Assembly (NCBI GenBank): GCA_951802425.1
Contig: OX637803.1
Coordinates: 1,302,001 to 1,366,000, forward strand
Direction: 5' to 3'
Length of the DNA: 64,000 bases
Origin: Clavaria fumosa
Lineage: Eukaryota; Basidiomycota; Agaricomycetes; Agaricales; Clavariaceae
Made by a program: the position numbers and the translations under genes
Notes under the pieces: generated by a model
What the model was told of the DNA's origin: nothing
What the model saw: only the letters and a program-made list of their open reading frames with translations
The model's database searches: none
Part shown: positions 11,474 to 24,000 of the stretch, one piece after another
Position numbering within the stretch: position 1 is the stretch's first letter
Layout: each line of letters starts with the position of its first letter

Positions 11474-13324
11474 ACTAGACACAGCAGTTAGGTGTCATTT
11501 ATAGTGTACTCTTCACAGCTACAGCTGGACAAGGATTCCTTACAGTCAGTCAACTTGTTGAGTTACCTTGTCAAAGGTAGTACATGGGACTAGTAGACTA
11601 GATACAGCTAATAGCTGCAGATCTAGTGGACTAGTTACAGCTACTAGGTGTGGACCTGGTTGACTAGTTGCAGGTACTAGCTATGTCTAGTGAACTAGTT
11701 ACAGCTGCTAGCTGTGGGTCCAGTGGACTGGTTACAGCTACCAGCTGTGGATCTAGTGGAATAGGTGCAGCAAGTAGGTGTAGGTCTAGTGGACTAGTTG
11801 CAGCTATTAGTTGTAGATGTGGTGAACTAGTTACAGCTAGCAGCTGTGAACTTAGGCCAAGTTCTCAGGAAGATAGCTCAGAATGAGTCTTTTGAAAGAC
11901 AGTCAAGGTCTTCCTTATCCTTGCCTTCATCTTTGGACTGTCCACCAGAAGACATATTCTGAGCTATCTTCCTGAGAACTTGGCCTAAGTTCACCAAACT
12001 TTGAACATGTCTTCATGTACACATTTTCAACTATTTGCTAACAAAAATATATAATTTCACCAAGGGGGCTATCTGGAGAGAGATTTTGAGAATTATGGGA
12101 AAATAGACATGGGGAATCTGTAGTTTTGCACCAAATATTATGGGCTTTTGAATGGTTGTGTTAGGTGTCATAAGGTGTAGTCTGATGGCTGGAATTTGCA
12201 ATCTAACAAATGGCCATGCTCCTAGGCCAATAACACCCCTAATTCCTAGTAATGGCTTCCAGGGAGGTCATGGAGATGTTGGATGGGTTGTTAAACTAAT
12301 CCACACCCTTCCCATATGTCCACAGGTAGTGTGTGTATTCTCTACTATCTATTTTCAAGCCAGGGTACTGCAGAATTGTGGAAAGATGAATATTTCCATG
12401 TATTTTGAGAATTGGCACTGAACCAAGGCTGATACAAATGTGGGGCATCCAGATTTGGAATCTCCTGATTTTTGCTGATTTTTTTGGTGTATAATATGTC
12501 ATATTTTGTAAGCCATGTGAAAAATTTCCCACAGTCATAGCAGCTTACCAAAAGAAGCTATGCCTAATTGGTCACCTGTACCTGAGGGACCAGGCACAGG
12601 GCTGCTCAATTTCAAGTTTTTATTTTTAGCATATTTTGTTTCATTGTTTATTTAGTCATTCTTGCAATGGCCGCCTATTGTAATTACAATAGTTTATTGC
12701 AAGGAATCTACATCATTGACTGACTAGATCCACAGCTAATAGCTGTAACTAGTCTGCCAGACCCACAGCAACTAGCTGTAACTAGTCCACTAGATCCACA
12801 GCTAGTAGCTGTAACTAATTCACCAGATCTACAGCTAGTAATTGACTAGACCCACAGCTAGTAGCTGCAACTAGTCCACTAGATCCACACCTACTAGCTG
12901 TAACTAGTTCACTACAGCTAATAGCTGCAACTAGTCCACTAGGTTCACAGCTGCTAGCTGTAACTAGTTCACCACATCTACAACTAATAGCTGCAACTAG
13001 TCCACTAGACCTACACCTACTTACTGCACCCAGTCCACTAGATCCACAGCTGGTAGCTGTAACTAGTCCACTGGATCCACAGCTAGCAGCTGTAACTAGT
13101 TCACTAGTCCCATAGCCAGTACCTGCAAATAGTCCACCAGGTCCACACCTAGTAGCTGTAACTAGTCCACTAGATCTGCAGCTATTAGCTGTATCTAGTC
13201 TACTAGTCCCCCATGTACTACCTTTGACAAGTTAACTTGACAAGTTGACTGACCATAAGGAATCCTTGTCCAGCTGTAGCTGTGAAGAGTACACTATAAA
13301 TGACACCTAACTGCTGTGTCTAGT
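11474..13324. mobile_element. TA-flanked foldback DNA element with CTAGT-type subterminal repeats
   Basis: The ends are inverted: ACTAGACACAGCAGTTAGGT at the left and its complement at the right, matching for about 70 bp with few differences. TA occurs outside both ends (11472-11473, 13325-13326), fitting a TA target duplication as in Tc1/mariner-type elements. Both arms (about 11474-11850 and 12726-13324) consist of many degenerate copies of a roughly 30-bp unit, CTAGTGGACTAGTTACAGCT. The interior (11845-12725) carries a module also present at 60.1-61.8 kb, including a short inverted pair around 11850-11990. No coding sequence; non-autonomous. Confidence 0.8.
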
Positions 13325-13612
13325 TACTGTCATTTTTGGCTCAGCTTATAAATCAAAAAAATGTGACTTCCAAATGGTGATACATTGGCATCACAATTCC
13401 TTGACAATGACTGGGCCAATCAATGCAAAAATTAGTGCAATGCAATGGCATGGAACAGCACTATCATGTAAAATTAGTCTGACATTGAAATTTTGAAATT
13501 TATTTTTCCTCAGTTTGAGCATCAGGTGATGTGAGCAACAATGTACTGTATTCATGGTTGGAGTCCACATACTACTATCTACTATCTAAATGAGTGCATG
13601 GGTCCATTGATA

Positions 13613-14570
13613 TCAAAGTTTTCCATTCCAGCATGCCTCAGTGTCCTCCTTAGCATACTGGAGAAGTTGAACTGCTGTACCATAGTTGGTTTGCAGCAAG
13701 TCCATCAATTTGTCAATGGAAATGAATTCACTTGCCAGCTGATTGATATGAAAGAAGCCATTCCTGGACAAAGATTCACCAAGTGAAGAAAAGTCAATAT
13801 GGGGGCTGTTACAATGCACATGCTCATTCAAGCTGCGCAGCCATGGTGTGATTTCGGGGAATGAAGTAGGTGCAGGAGCCACAACAGCTGAGTTAGCACT
13901 GGAGTGCACAGGGGGGTGCATGGGGGCCAGATGGTTAGGATAGACATGAGGTGGGTAGCCTTGAGGTGGTGGATAACTCAAAGGGTATTAGATGGCAGGC
14001 ATCATGTACAGCATGGAGTTCATTATGTATGGAAGCATACTGGGCGGGCTTTTAGCATGTTTTGTGTCCCAGGCTATGGAAAGAAAGAGCATCTCTGGTT
14101 TCTCCATAATTGTTGTATCTGTTTCCCTAGACAGCTGTTCACCATGAGTTTGAATTCAGAAGTAAAGGAAACAATAAATGTACCACATTGAGAGCACAGA
14201 AGTTTATATCTGACATGGTGAGCCTGTAGCATATAGTGCCACTTGGGCAATAGCAGTAGTGGGTGACAGTCCCAGTGGAGTGTTTCTCACAGCAATATCA
14301 CTCCAATAGCTGGGCAATTACAGCATCCTTCTTCATCTGGAGCTTGTCTGTTGGCTTGTTACTCATGTCCAAATGTGGGGGGGTAGATGAAGCCTAACAA
14401 TATGATTATATCTAATCCTATGGCTCAGTAGATTACTTACCCACTTGCCAGACTTTTTGCCACTACTGCTGGTGGGCTGATCTACTGCCTTGTTGGCATT
14501 CTTGAATCTATACTACAATTTAACATTGATCAGGTGACACAAGACAAAAGCATGTGATACAAAGACAAAC
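13613..14570 (-). pseudogene. Hypothetical fungal protein with SAM-like C-terminal segment, decayed
   Basis: The 3' part encodes a Pro/Tyr-rich linker (MSYPPPQGYPPHVYPNH) and then a compact helical segment: ITPWLRSLNEHVHC, FSSLGESLSRNGFFHINQLA and LMDLLQTNYGTAVQLLQYAKED. That pattern resembles a SAM-like domain I associate with multicopy Agaricomycete hypothetical proteins. Upstream (about 14366-14180) a second piece with a Cys/His pattern, YCCEKHSTGTVTHYCYC ... LTMSDINFCALNVV, fits the N-terminal part but is preceded by an in-frame stop. I see no intact open frame joining them, so a pseudogene is likely. Function unknown. Confidence 0.5.
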
Positions 14571-17209
14571 TGCAAACCTCAAATCAGCCACTGTTATCAC
14601 ACAGAGGCAGGGCCCCCTGAGCATAGCAAGGATGGGAGGATCCAGATAACTGTACATAGCATATGGTCAACTGCAGATTTGCCCAGCCATAGTGTAATAT
14701 GGGTTAACTGCTAGTATGACACAAAAGGATTGATTGGTCAAGTCGAAGCCTTTCTGCTACCTGTCTTTTGAGGAACTGAGAGTGACCACAACATGCAATC
14801 AATGAGATAAGTAGAATCTTCTTTGGACTGGATCAAAGTCAAGCCTTCCTTTTGCTTATCATTCTCTAGGCAGTAGTGGAGTCTGATGGAGTAATGTTAG
14901 GGATGGGAGTAATCCCACAGTTGGAGTGCAGAGTATGTAGTAATGCATAAGCCTACAATCATTCATCATTGTGGCTAGTAGTCAAGAGAGCCTCTTGGAG
15001 CACAGCTTCAGTAGTACTCTAAGAGGAACACTAGCAATAGTGTCTCAATGGCAAAGCATATCACCTACCACACTCCTCTGTATTGCCTATAGGATCACTC
15101 TTATGTCACCAGAGTGATTCTGTGGTTCTAGGTGATCTCTGACAAGTCCCATTGACAGGACAATCCCTTACTCTTATTGTGAATAAGAGTAGATATGCAA
15201 ACATTATATAAAGCTATGCAAACCTCATTGCATAATTGCATAGGCATATGAAGGATATATTGTAAGGATGTCATGTTAATACTTTCAGGGTTTCAGTATG
15301 TATGCCCTTCAAAGTGGAGACATTGCATGTAGCATCCTTATAATCAAATCATTATATCCACCTATGAGACTGTTCTTTTGTACCATGTAGCATATAGGTG
15401 TATGCCTACATTTATTGTCTACATGTCTACAAAGTTTCATGGGAAAGCAGTGGGAACTGGCTGAGATATTTACAAGAGGATTTATTGTAAATATTGCACC
15501 AAAAATGCGAGCTGTTATGGCATGCCAAGTTCCTATTCTACTATTCTGCATATAGTATCAAACTATGGCTATATTTTATCTCTACCTATGGGCAAAGTTT
15601 CATGAGGATTGGTTGAGAACTCATGGAGTTATTCACAGTTTGGTAAAACTTGTTGACAGTCAAAGTGCTGTACCTGCCCAGTTGGGTCATCCAGAGTCTT
15701 GGTCAGCCATCCATCCTAAAGGGGGATGAGTTTCACAGGGAACCATATCTAGAAATTATTACTTAAGCAGGAGTGCTTAGATAATTGTTTATCCCTGTTA
15801 AATCCCAAGGGCAAAGCCCTCCAGAGCCAAAACACCTTTTAGGTGGCCAGAGAGCAAGCCAGAGCGACAAAATTGCCTAATTAGGAAGGTTAGAGCGGAG
15901 TTTGAACTTTAAAATCAAACCTTCGGTTTTGAACTGTCTTTCAAAACTGACTCAGAGGCCCACACACTCATTGGGAGTACCTATTAATAAATTTACTGTA
16001 TCAGGCCAATGCACAGCCTCCTCTGAGTCACTTCAAAACAGCCTTAACTAATTTAGGGAAGTCCAAATAGGGGAAATGACTCTGTCTGACTCATTCAGGC
16101 ACATTCCAGCATATTCTCTCAAAAACTTGAACTGGGGAGGAGATAAAAATAGTAAATACATATATGGCAAGAATACATGCCTTATGTGATTATTTGAGTA
16201 TTTTAATATGCATTATTTGTCCATGTATCTCAAAATTACTGTAGATAGCTTGAAAACAATATAAATAGGGCACTGAAGGTTCAGCAGCACCTACTTGACC
16301 CCAGAGACTGCCTGATCACCATAGTCAGCTGAAGCTAAGAGCCAGCACCACTCCTAAAGGAGTTATTAATATATTTGTCCCACTGATGTCTAAATACCAG
16401 TGTGGACAAATAGTTGATTATCTCATCAATGCCTTGGGCTGGTGCAATGATTTTATTATGTAAGCATAGCCAGGCTATAGGGCTAATGACTGAGTGTCTA
16501 GTCACGCTGAAAGCTTATGTAATACATGTGTTACGAATATTTTCATGCTTAGGTAATTTTACTGTGTTGTAACTGATGTCTTGCTTTGTATTATAGGGAT
16601 TAGATATAAACAATTTATATCTAAAGAAGGAATAGGAATTTGGTCAAGGTATAAGAGAGTGAAAGGGAGGTAGGATAGAGAGGGTATCAGAGATTTAATG
16701 TTGGAAGGATCTCCTATCCCATTGGAGAGATATGAAAATTGTCATAGTACAGTATTCATATGAATAGACTTAAGTATTTAATATCTCATTATTGGTTGGA
16801 TATTAAAGCAAGGTGTAAGAGGATGAAATAGTCAAGATGACTATGGGGATCCTTTGGTCAATTACCCTTGTTTGAGATATTGATGCTTGAGTCACTATAG
16901 AATATTTCTATTTGCTGCCCACATTAGCAATGCCTTGTAGACAATATTAAGGTTATCTTAGTATCTGTTTACAGGAAGGTGTGCAACCAGAAGCTCAATT
17001 GGGACATTGAGCTTGCCTAGTAGTAATTTTTGAGGTTCCTATTAGGGTTAACTTCAGTTTCCCTTACTTAAATATTATTATTCACAGGTAGCAAACCTGG
17101 TTCCATAACAAGTAACAGTCAAGCTTTTCTGCAACTTTGTCTCAAAGTCCCTCATAAGCTGTTGTTGAGTGGAAAACAAATGGGGACCTCATGCCATCTT
17201 TGAGAAGGA
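14571..17209. other. Repeat-rich non-coding region, possible old LTR around 15.8-16.5 kb
   Basis: No supported coding sequence. A TATAAATA box at about 16259, followed by an imperfect stem (ATTTGTCC ... GGACAAAT, about 16370-16410), resembles an LTR promoter region, and a TGTTAAATCCC start at 15796 could be its left end. No partner LTR or target duplication was found, so this is not called as an element. Confidence 0.3.
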
Positions 17210-17992
17210 CTAATACATTGACTGAGAAGTGTGAAGTGTATGAGTTAGTGTTATACAATGTATGATCTGCAATGACTTACAGCAGGTGGAGGGGTCATAC
17301 TCAGACCCTGGCTCTGACTCAAGCTTTGGCTCTGGTTGCCTACTCCTGTGGGGAACTGCTGGCTGTTTCCCCTTTTGAGGGTGAATGGAAGCCACCTGCC
17401 CTTGTGGGGGAGCTGTAAAACCATCAGTCACTCTCACTTGCCTCCTCTTCACCACTGTCCTTCTCCTCCTCTTCAAGCTCGTCCTCCAAGTCCCCTATGC
17501 CATCTAGATCAAAGGTCTCTCTTTCTTCACCCTTGCTCTCAGTCTTGACATCCATAAAACCTGTAGAATGTGTTAGTAGTCAGTAGTATATGTGAGACTG
17601 AAATTACCTGGGGCATGGTCAGAATCTTCAGTGCTAGCCTTGGGAATTGTAGCCACAGCACATTTGGCCTTCCTTGATGGGTGGACAGGCTTTTTGGGAT
17701 GCTTAACATGAGGTGCCATGGAAGGTACAGCTAGAGGTGCAGGCAAAGGTTGGCATTTCCTGGGGTCAGTGCAGGCATTTGAGTTGCTGGATGTGCAGTC
17801 CTTGCAAACTTATGAGCCAGCAGGATAGATACATCTCTTCTTGCACCATTTGCATTGATCACATGGTCCAGGGACTCCTGTCAAAGCTGTTGATTCTACA
17901 GATGGTTTGGGTGGTTTCTTTCTTCTGCTTTGCTTTGCCATAGTGGTCCATGGACTGCGAGAAGCAGGAAGACAAGGGGGAGGCAGGTACAC
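17210..17992 (-). pseudogene. Zn2Cys6-like cysteine-cluster protein, interrupted by a stop
   Basis: Starting at KQSRRKKPPKPSVES, the frame reads GPCDQCKWCKKRCIYPAGS, then a TAA stop, then VCKDCTSSNSNACTDPRKC in the same frame. The cysteine spacing is C-x2-C-x6-C-x8-C-x2-C-x7-C, close to the fungal binuclear Zn2Cys6 pattern, with the stop in the middle loop (TAA could derive from CAA by C-to-T). Downstream pieces are Lys/Pro-rich (HVKHPKKPVHPSRKAKC) and an acidic tail (PEPKLESEPGSEYDPST). A decayed DNA-binding-like gene; its layout resembles the antisense gene in the family A element at 36.1-37.1 kb. Confidence 0.5.
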
Positions 17993-18062
17993 TTTTATTC
18001 AAATATTTATTATGTACAATGACAAATGGAACACAGCATGTAATCAAGATGCTAAAAAAAGG

Positions 18063-18541
18063 CTAGACATATCTGCAGTGCTTGTACCAGTTGAAGGCAT
18101 ATTCAGGGGTGGCCACAAGGAGTGCCTGTAGGATTACCTTATGAATTTCAAGGTCCTCCATTGCCATCATGGTCATCTGCACATAGTGACCATTGCAACA
18201 GAGATGGTACTTCATGAAGGAGAAGGCAAGCTTGATGGTGTTCAGGTCCAGAGAATATGGAGGTAAGAAGATACAGTGCATGCCCCTGGGATAGAATCTT
18301 AGTAAATTTGAGCATAGAATTAGAAATACAACATACTGTTGCTGGATCAGTGTTTGGGTCTCAGGGTGCTTGTGGATACAGCAATTATCCATAACAATTA
18401 CTGAGTTTGGAGCTGGGAATGGCTGCATAGTGTCCAGGAGGCCATCAATGAATTTGTAAAAGGTGTTGGTGCAGAAGGAGCCTTCAATGATGTCACAATA
18501 GATGATTCTGGTCAATGGGAGTGCCAGAAGGACAGAGAAAC
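18063..18541 (-). pseudogene. mariner/IS630-type DDE transposase, C-terminal remnant
   Basis: The translation shows the second catalytic aspartate motif (SVIVMDNCCIHKHPETQ), the third-motif region (FLPPYSLDLNTIKLAFSFMK) and the tail FNWYKHCRYV. In active relatives the third motif reads SPDLNPIE, with the glutamate or aspartate as the last metal ligand; here it is NTIK, so the acidic residue is lost. A probable small intron lies at about 18294-18341. The gene is cut on its 5' side near 18541, next to a short palindromic repeat (GGTTACCAAATAGGCATAGC). Inactive by both truncation and catalytic substitution. It could be related to the source of the TA-flanked elements in this window, but that is inference. 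Confidence 0.75.
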
Positions 18542-18682
18542 TTCAAATAAGTTCATTAGGTTACCAAATAGGCATAGCTGCTTTTGGTAACACTGTAGGC
18601 CCCAATTTGGGTGAAAATCACCACACAAAGAACCCTGAAATGTGGTGAATATCAATGGTTTCCTGAGTGAAAATCACCATGA

Positions 18683-20696
18683 CTAGTTATCATAACTTTT
18701 CTTCATTGCTAGCACTGCCTTCTCTATTGCCTCCTTAGCAGCCTGCTGCAACTCTTCCAGCTTGGCCATCCACTTGTCTGTGGCTGGGTTTACTTCCATG
18801 TGAGGGTGGATTCCTCCATTCCAGGGATGTCGCCCATAGTCCAAGAAGATGGGAGTGTAGCCAGTTGTGGAATCTTCTTGGTTGTTCAGTGTGAACTCAG
18901 CCATACTTAGCCACTCAGCCCAATCATCTTAGAGATGGTCCACATATCCCCGTAGGTAGGTCTTGATCTCTTGGTTTACCCACTCTGTTTGTCTGTCAGT
19001 CTGGGGGTGGAAGGCAGTGCTCGGGTTTGCCTTTATCCTGATCATATGGTAGAACTCTTTCATAAACCTCGAGACAGATTGTGGTCCACAGTCGCTGACA
19101 ATTTTCTGGGGAATGCCATGGTTCTGGAATACTTGGTCACACAAGATCCTCACTGCCCCTAGACTCATCAGGTCAAATCCAATTGCTTCAATGAGTGTCC
19201 GTTTGGTAAACTTGTCAATGATGACCAGGATGGAATCAAGCCTGCAGGATTGTGGCAGTGGTCCTACTATATCCCAGCTGATCGCTGACCATGGTCTGTT
19301 TGGTACTGGGTGTGGGTAGAGGGGAGTGGTGCATTTGGTTCGGTCAGGCTTGGTTCTCTGGCAGCCCTCACATCCAGCCACATAATGCTCCACATCTTTC
19401 ACCATCTCTGGCCACCAGTAGGACTTGAGTACTGCAGCTTTCATTTTCTTGGCTCCGGGGTGTCCTGCAATGGGGAGATCATGCTCATAGTTGAGCACTA
19501 CCTCACACATGACAGGGGGTATCCACACTGAGCTGCCCTTCCACCATAGTCCAAAGCGATCTCACATCCAACTGTCATTGAGCTCCTCAGGTTTTGTAAT
19601 GTGTTCCATGCTGTTTTTCTGGAGTAGCATCCCCATCTCCAAGGTGAAACTGGTATGGATGTCCACTGTAGAGGGGAACACCTGGACTGGGGCATCTTCT
19701 TCTGCAGCATCTCTGTAGTCCAGCCTTTGTAACAAGGTATTGGCTTTTGTATTACTTTTGCCAGTGTGATACTTGATTATGAAGTTGAAGCTCTGGAGCT
19801 CTCCGTACCAGCATATTTGTCATGGCTTCAGTTTCTGAGGTTTTCTGAAGTACTGAAGGTTGGTGTGGTCAGTCCAGATTTCGAAGGTTTCTTCCACTCC
19901 TATGAGATATGCCCTCCACTCTCTGAGCACCTGGATGACTGTGAGGAACTCCTTGTCATAGATGTTGTAGTTTTTCTCAGCAGCAGCGAGGGCTTGGGAG
20001 ATGTAGTCAACAGGTCTCCAGGTGCCATCAGCCTGCAGTTGAGAAAGAACTCCGCCAGTGGCAAGATTACTCATGTCCATTTCTACTTTCCATTTACCTG
20101 AGTCCTGGGGTAGAGCGAGGACTGGGGCTGAGACAAGTGGCTTTTTCAGGTCTAGGAATGCCACGACCTGTTCAGTCTGCCAACACCAAGGAATGTTGCC
20201 AGTAAGTTTGAACAGGGGCTTGGCTCGCAAGGACAAGTTAGGGATGAAGTGCCGCAGGTGGTTGATCATTCCCAGGAAACGCTGAAGTTCCTTGACATTT
20301 CAGGGGGGTGGCCAGTTCCGTATGGCCTCTGCCTTGGCTGGGTTGTGCTCGAGTCAATTATGTGAAAGCCTGAGTCCCAGGTAGAAGACTTCGGCTTTCT
20401 CAAATTCACACTTGCTCAGCCACAGGCACAGTCCATTGTCGCAGAACCTCTGCAGCACATGGTCCATCCAGTAGCAGTGGGTTGCGAGGTCATTGGCAAA
20501 TACTATGACATCATCGATGTATGCAAGTACATGTCCGCCAGCGATTTCCTCTTGTAGGATGTGGTTCATGAACCTCTGGAAGGTCATGGGAGTGTTCTGA
20601 AGTCCAAACCACATTACCATAGGTTTGAATAGACCTTGCAATGTCAAGAAAGTGCATTGTTCCTGGTGTCCTTCCCACAACCTCATTGAAGGGAAT
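18683..20696 (-). pseudogene. gypsy-1 Pol remnant, 3' part (RT, RNase H, integrase)
   Basis: Running leftward on the minus strand: reverse transcriptase with YIDDVIVFANDLATH and YLGLRLSHN (20690-20350), RNase H (KVEMDMSNLATGGVLSQ, YDKEFLTVIQVLREW, 20269-19820), the integrase zinc finger (HDLPIAGHPGAKKM ... CEGCQRTK) and core (SWDIVGPLP, KIVSDCGPQSVSRF, FHPQTDRQTEWVNQE, 19528-18929), ending at KKSYDN near 18683. Several stops and frame changes separate the pieces. No chromodomain or LTR follows on the left. Its upstream part continues at 26565-26757 on the far side of gypsy-2. Confidence 0.88.
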
Positions 20697-20998
20697 TATC
20701 AGACTGGGTCTCACAATCACACAGCTTAATGTAAGGTCAATGATGATGATACTAACATAAGGGGAAAAGGGTGCAAGTAGGAAAAAGACGTAGTATATAT
20801 AGTGGGAACCCTGGGAGTTGCCGGTGTTCCCACGCTCGGACCCGTGAGTCACGTGATGCGCCCAGGCCTGGGTCATGTGACTTTCACATTACATAATCTG
20901 CCACCCATCCAGGTCACATGACTTTCCCATGATCTTCCCACATCTCTTTCGCAACCCTCCCTCTTGCTTCTCTGGTGCTTATGTAAGCAGTCCTGACA
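20697..20998 (-). repeat. gypsy-2 3' LTR
   Basis: Matches the LTR at 26262-26564 almost base for base apart from transitions, including the TATATATA box and the motif ATACTAACAT (here at 20749-20758 on the plus strand). Confidence 0.92.
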
Positions 20999-21009
20999 TC
21001 ACCCCCCTC

Positions 21010-24000
21010 TTAAGGCTGGGTGTCTCGACCAGCCAATTTTGCTTTGTTGGAGTGTTGCTGGAAGAAGTCCCAGAGCAGCAGAGTCACATTGGTGAGGTTC
21101 CAGTGAGGTTCCCAAGTGTTCTCCTCCACCGGATACCCTAGCCATTTCACCAAGTACTTCACCCCACATCCCACCTTTTTGACATCATACTCCAAGTGGT
21201 CATCATCAATCGTGGGAGGGGGGGGCAGAGGTAGGCTCTGAGAAGGGAAAGAGGGAGTGACATATGGAGTGAGCAACACCTCATTGAACACCCAGTGTAT
21301 CTGCCATGCTCGGGGGAGCTTGAGCTGGTAGGCAGCTGGTCCAACCTTCTCTTCAACAGCAAAGGGCCCTGCTCACTTGTTGTCAAGTTTTTTGGAGGGT
21401 TGGTCCATTTTGAAGTTCCATGTGTCCAACCAGACTAAGTCTCCCTTCGAGTATTCCTGACTCGGCTGCTTTCCCTTATCATAGCTGGCCTTCATTGCAT
21501 CTGCCACTTTCCCCATCGCTTCCCTGGCTGCTCTTCAAGATTCCATGAGCTTGGCCATCCACTCATCTGCTGCAGGGTTCACTTCCAAGGGTGGCTGAAT
21601 TCCACCATTCCATGGGTGCCAGCCATACTCTAGGTAGAAGGGCGTGAATCCAGTGGCTGAATGTTCTTGGTTATTGAGCACAAACTCAGCAGTAGACAGC
21701 CATTCTGCCCAGTCATCCTGTAGGTGGTCCACATAGGCCTGGAGGTACACCTCAACCTCCTGGTTGACCCATTCTGTCTGTCCATCTGTCTGGGGGTGGA
21801 AGGCTGTACTCGGGTTTGCCTTAACCCCAATCATCCCATAAAACTCCTTCATGAACCTAGACACAAACTGGGTGCCCCAGTCACTCACAACTTTCTGTGG
21901 AACTCCATGGTCACAAAAGACCTGGTCTCAGAGGATACAAGTGGCACCAAGTCCAGTGAGGTCAAGACCAATAGCCTCAATGAGGGTCTGCTTTGTGAAC
22001 TTGTCCATGATAACCAGGATTGCATTGTGCCCACAGGAGAGTGGGAAAGGGCCCACAATGTCCCAAGAGATCACTGCCCAAGGCCCTTTGGGCATGGGGT
22101 GAGGATGGAGTGGAGCGGCATGCCTAGTGCAGTCAGGCTTCACCTTCTGGCACATCTGACACCCTCCTGCATACCGATTTGAATCCTTCACCATCCCCAC
22201 CCACCAGTAGGACCTCAGCAGCACTGCTCTCAGCTTCCATGGCCCTGGGTGCCCTGCGATGGGAAGGTCATGCTCAAAGGTGAGCACTGCCTCATGTGCC
22301 TCTGGGGGTACCCAGGTGATTTTGGCCTTCTGCCAGAGTCCCATCCGATCTCTCATCCACTCATCATCCAGCCCTTCTGGCTTCTGCATGTGTACCATGC
22401 TATTTTTCTGGAGTAGTGTCTCCATCTCTGATGTGAATGACACACAAGTCTCCACCTCTGGGAAGACTTGTATCAGCACATCCTCCTCCACCATCTCTCC
22501 ATAGTCTGGCCTCTGTGAGAGCACATCCACCTTTGTGTTTGACTTTCCAGTGCAGTACTTTATTTCAAAGTCAAAGCACTGGAGCTCCCCAACCCACCAG
22601 ACCTGCCTCAGTTTCAACTTCTGGGGCTTCTGGAAGTACTGGAGGTTAGCATGGTCTATCCAGATTTCGATGGTCTCTTCCACCCCAATCAGGTAAGCCT
22701 GCCACTTGTGTAGTGCCCGGATTACAGCCAGGAACTCCTTGTCATACATGTCATAATTCTTCTCAGCTGCAGTGAGGGCCTTGGAGATATACAGTAGTCT
22801 ACAACTTTCCAAGTCCCATCCACCTGCTGCTGTGAGAGAATTCCTCCAGTCACCAAGTTGCTCGCGTCCATTTCTACCTTCCATCTCCCTTTGTCTTGTG
22901 GTAGGGCCAAGACAGGGGCTGATACAAGTGCCAGGCGAAGATCCTGGAAGGCTGCTTCCTCCTCCTCCTCCCATTTCCATGGAACCTTCCCTGTCAGCCA
23001 GAATAGGGGTTTGGCATGGGCCGAGAGGTTTGGAATGTGATGGCAGAGGTAGTTTAACATCCCATTAAACTTCTGTACATCCTTCACATTCCTTGGCCAT
23101 GGCCAGTTGCAGATTGCAGCACCTTTAGCTGGGTCATGTTCCAGACAGTTGTGGGAAATCTTCATACCCAGGAAGAGGATCTCACTCTTCTCAAACTCGC
23201 ATTTACTGAGTCTGAGGCACAGCCCATTCTCCCCAAACTTCCTCAAGACCCAATCCATCCAGTAGCAGTGTGTTGCCAAGTCCTCAGCAAACACAATCAC
23301 ATCATCCACATATGCTCTGACATGCCCTCCCACAATCTCTTCCCACAGCACATGGTTCATGAAGTGTTGGAAGGTCACAGGTGCATTCTGCAACCTAAAC
23401 CACATGACAGCTGGTTCGAAGAGTCCATGAGGCATAAGGAAAGTGCAATGATGTTGGTGTTCCACCCAGATCTTCATAGATGGAAACCCTCCTTTTGCAT
23501 CAATCTTTGAGTAGACATTAGCCCCCTTGAGCACATCCACCATGTCACAGATACGGGGGAGGGGGTATTTGTCTTTGATTAGATGTGAGTTGAGTCTTGA
23601 GTAGTCAATAATCAGCTGCAGCTTGTCCTTCTCACGTTTGAAGAAGAAGGGGCTGGCATACAGGGATTTTGAAGGCCAGATTCACCCAGAAGCCAACTGC
23701 TCATCCACCCATCAGTTCATCTCCACCATTTCTTCTTGTGTGAGTGAGTAGAGCTTGGAGAAGAGGTGTCCAGGGTCAGTTTTGAACTCGATCTTAATAT
23801 TGAAGTCCAGGCAGGAGCAGGAAGCTCATCCCACTTTGCTTCACTAAAGACCGAGGGGTAGAGGCTGGGCCAATCTGGAGTGGGGCCAGTGTTGGGAAAA
23901 CGGGTGTCTGGGATACTGGCTGAGGCCAGGGTACTCACTTTCGGTGGAACTGGGGGTCGGGCAGGGGGCCGGTGGCTGTGTGGGGAAGAGGCACAGGTGT

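Noticed and set aside
15796..16540. Solo LTR with TATAAATA box
   Set aside because: Suggestive start and promoter only; no end, partner or target duplication could be matched, so it was left as a note.
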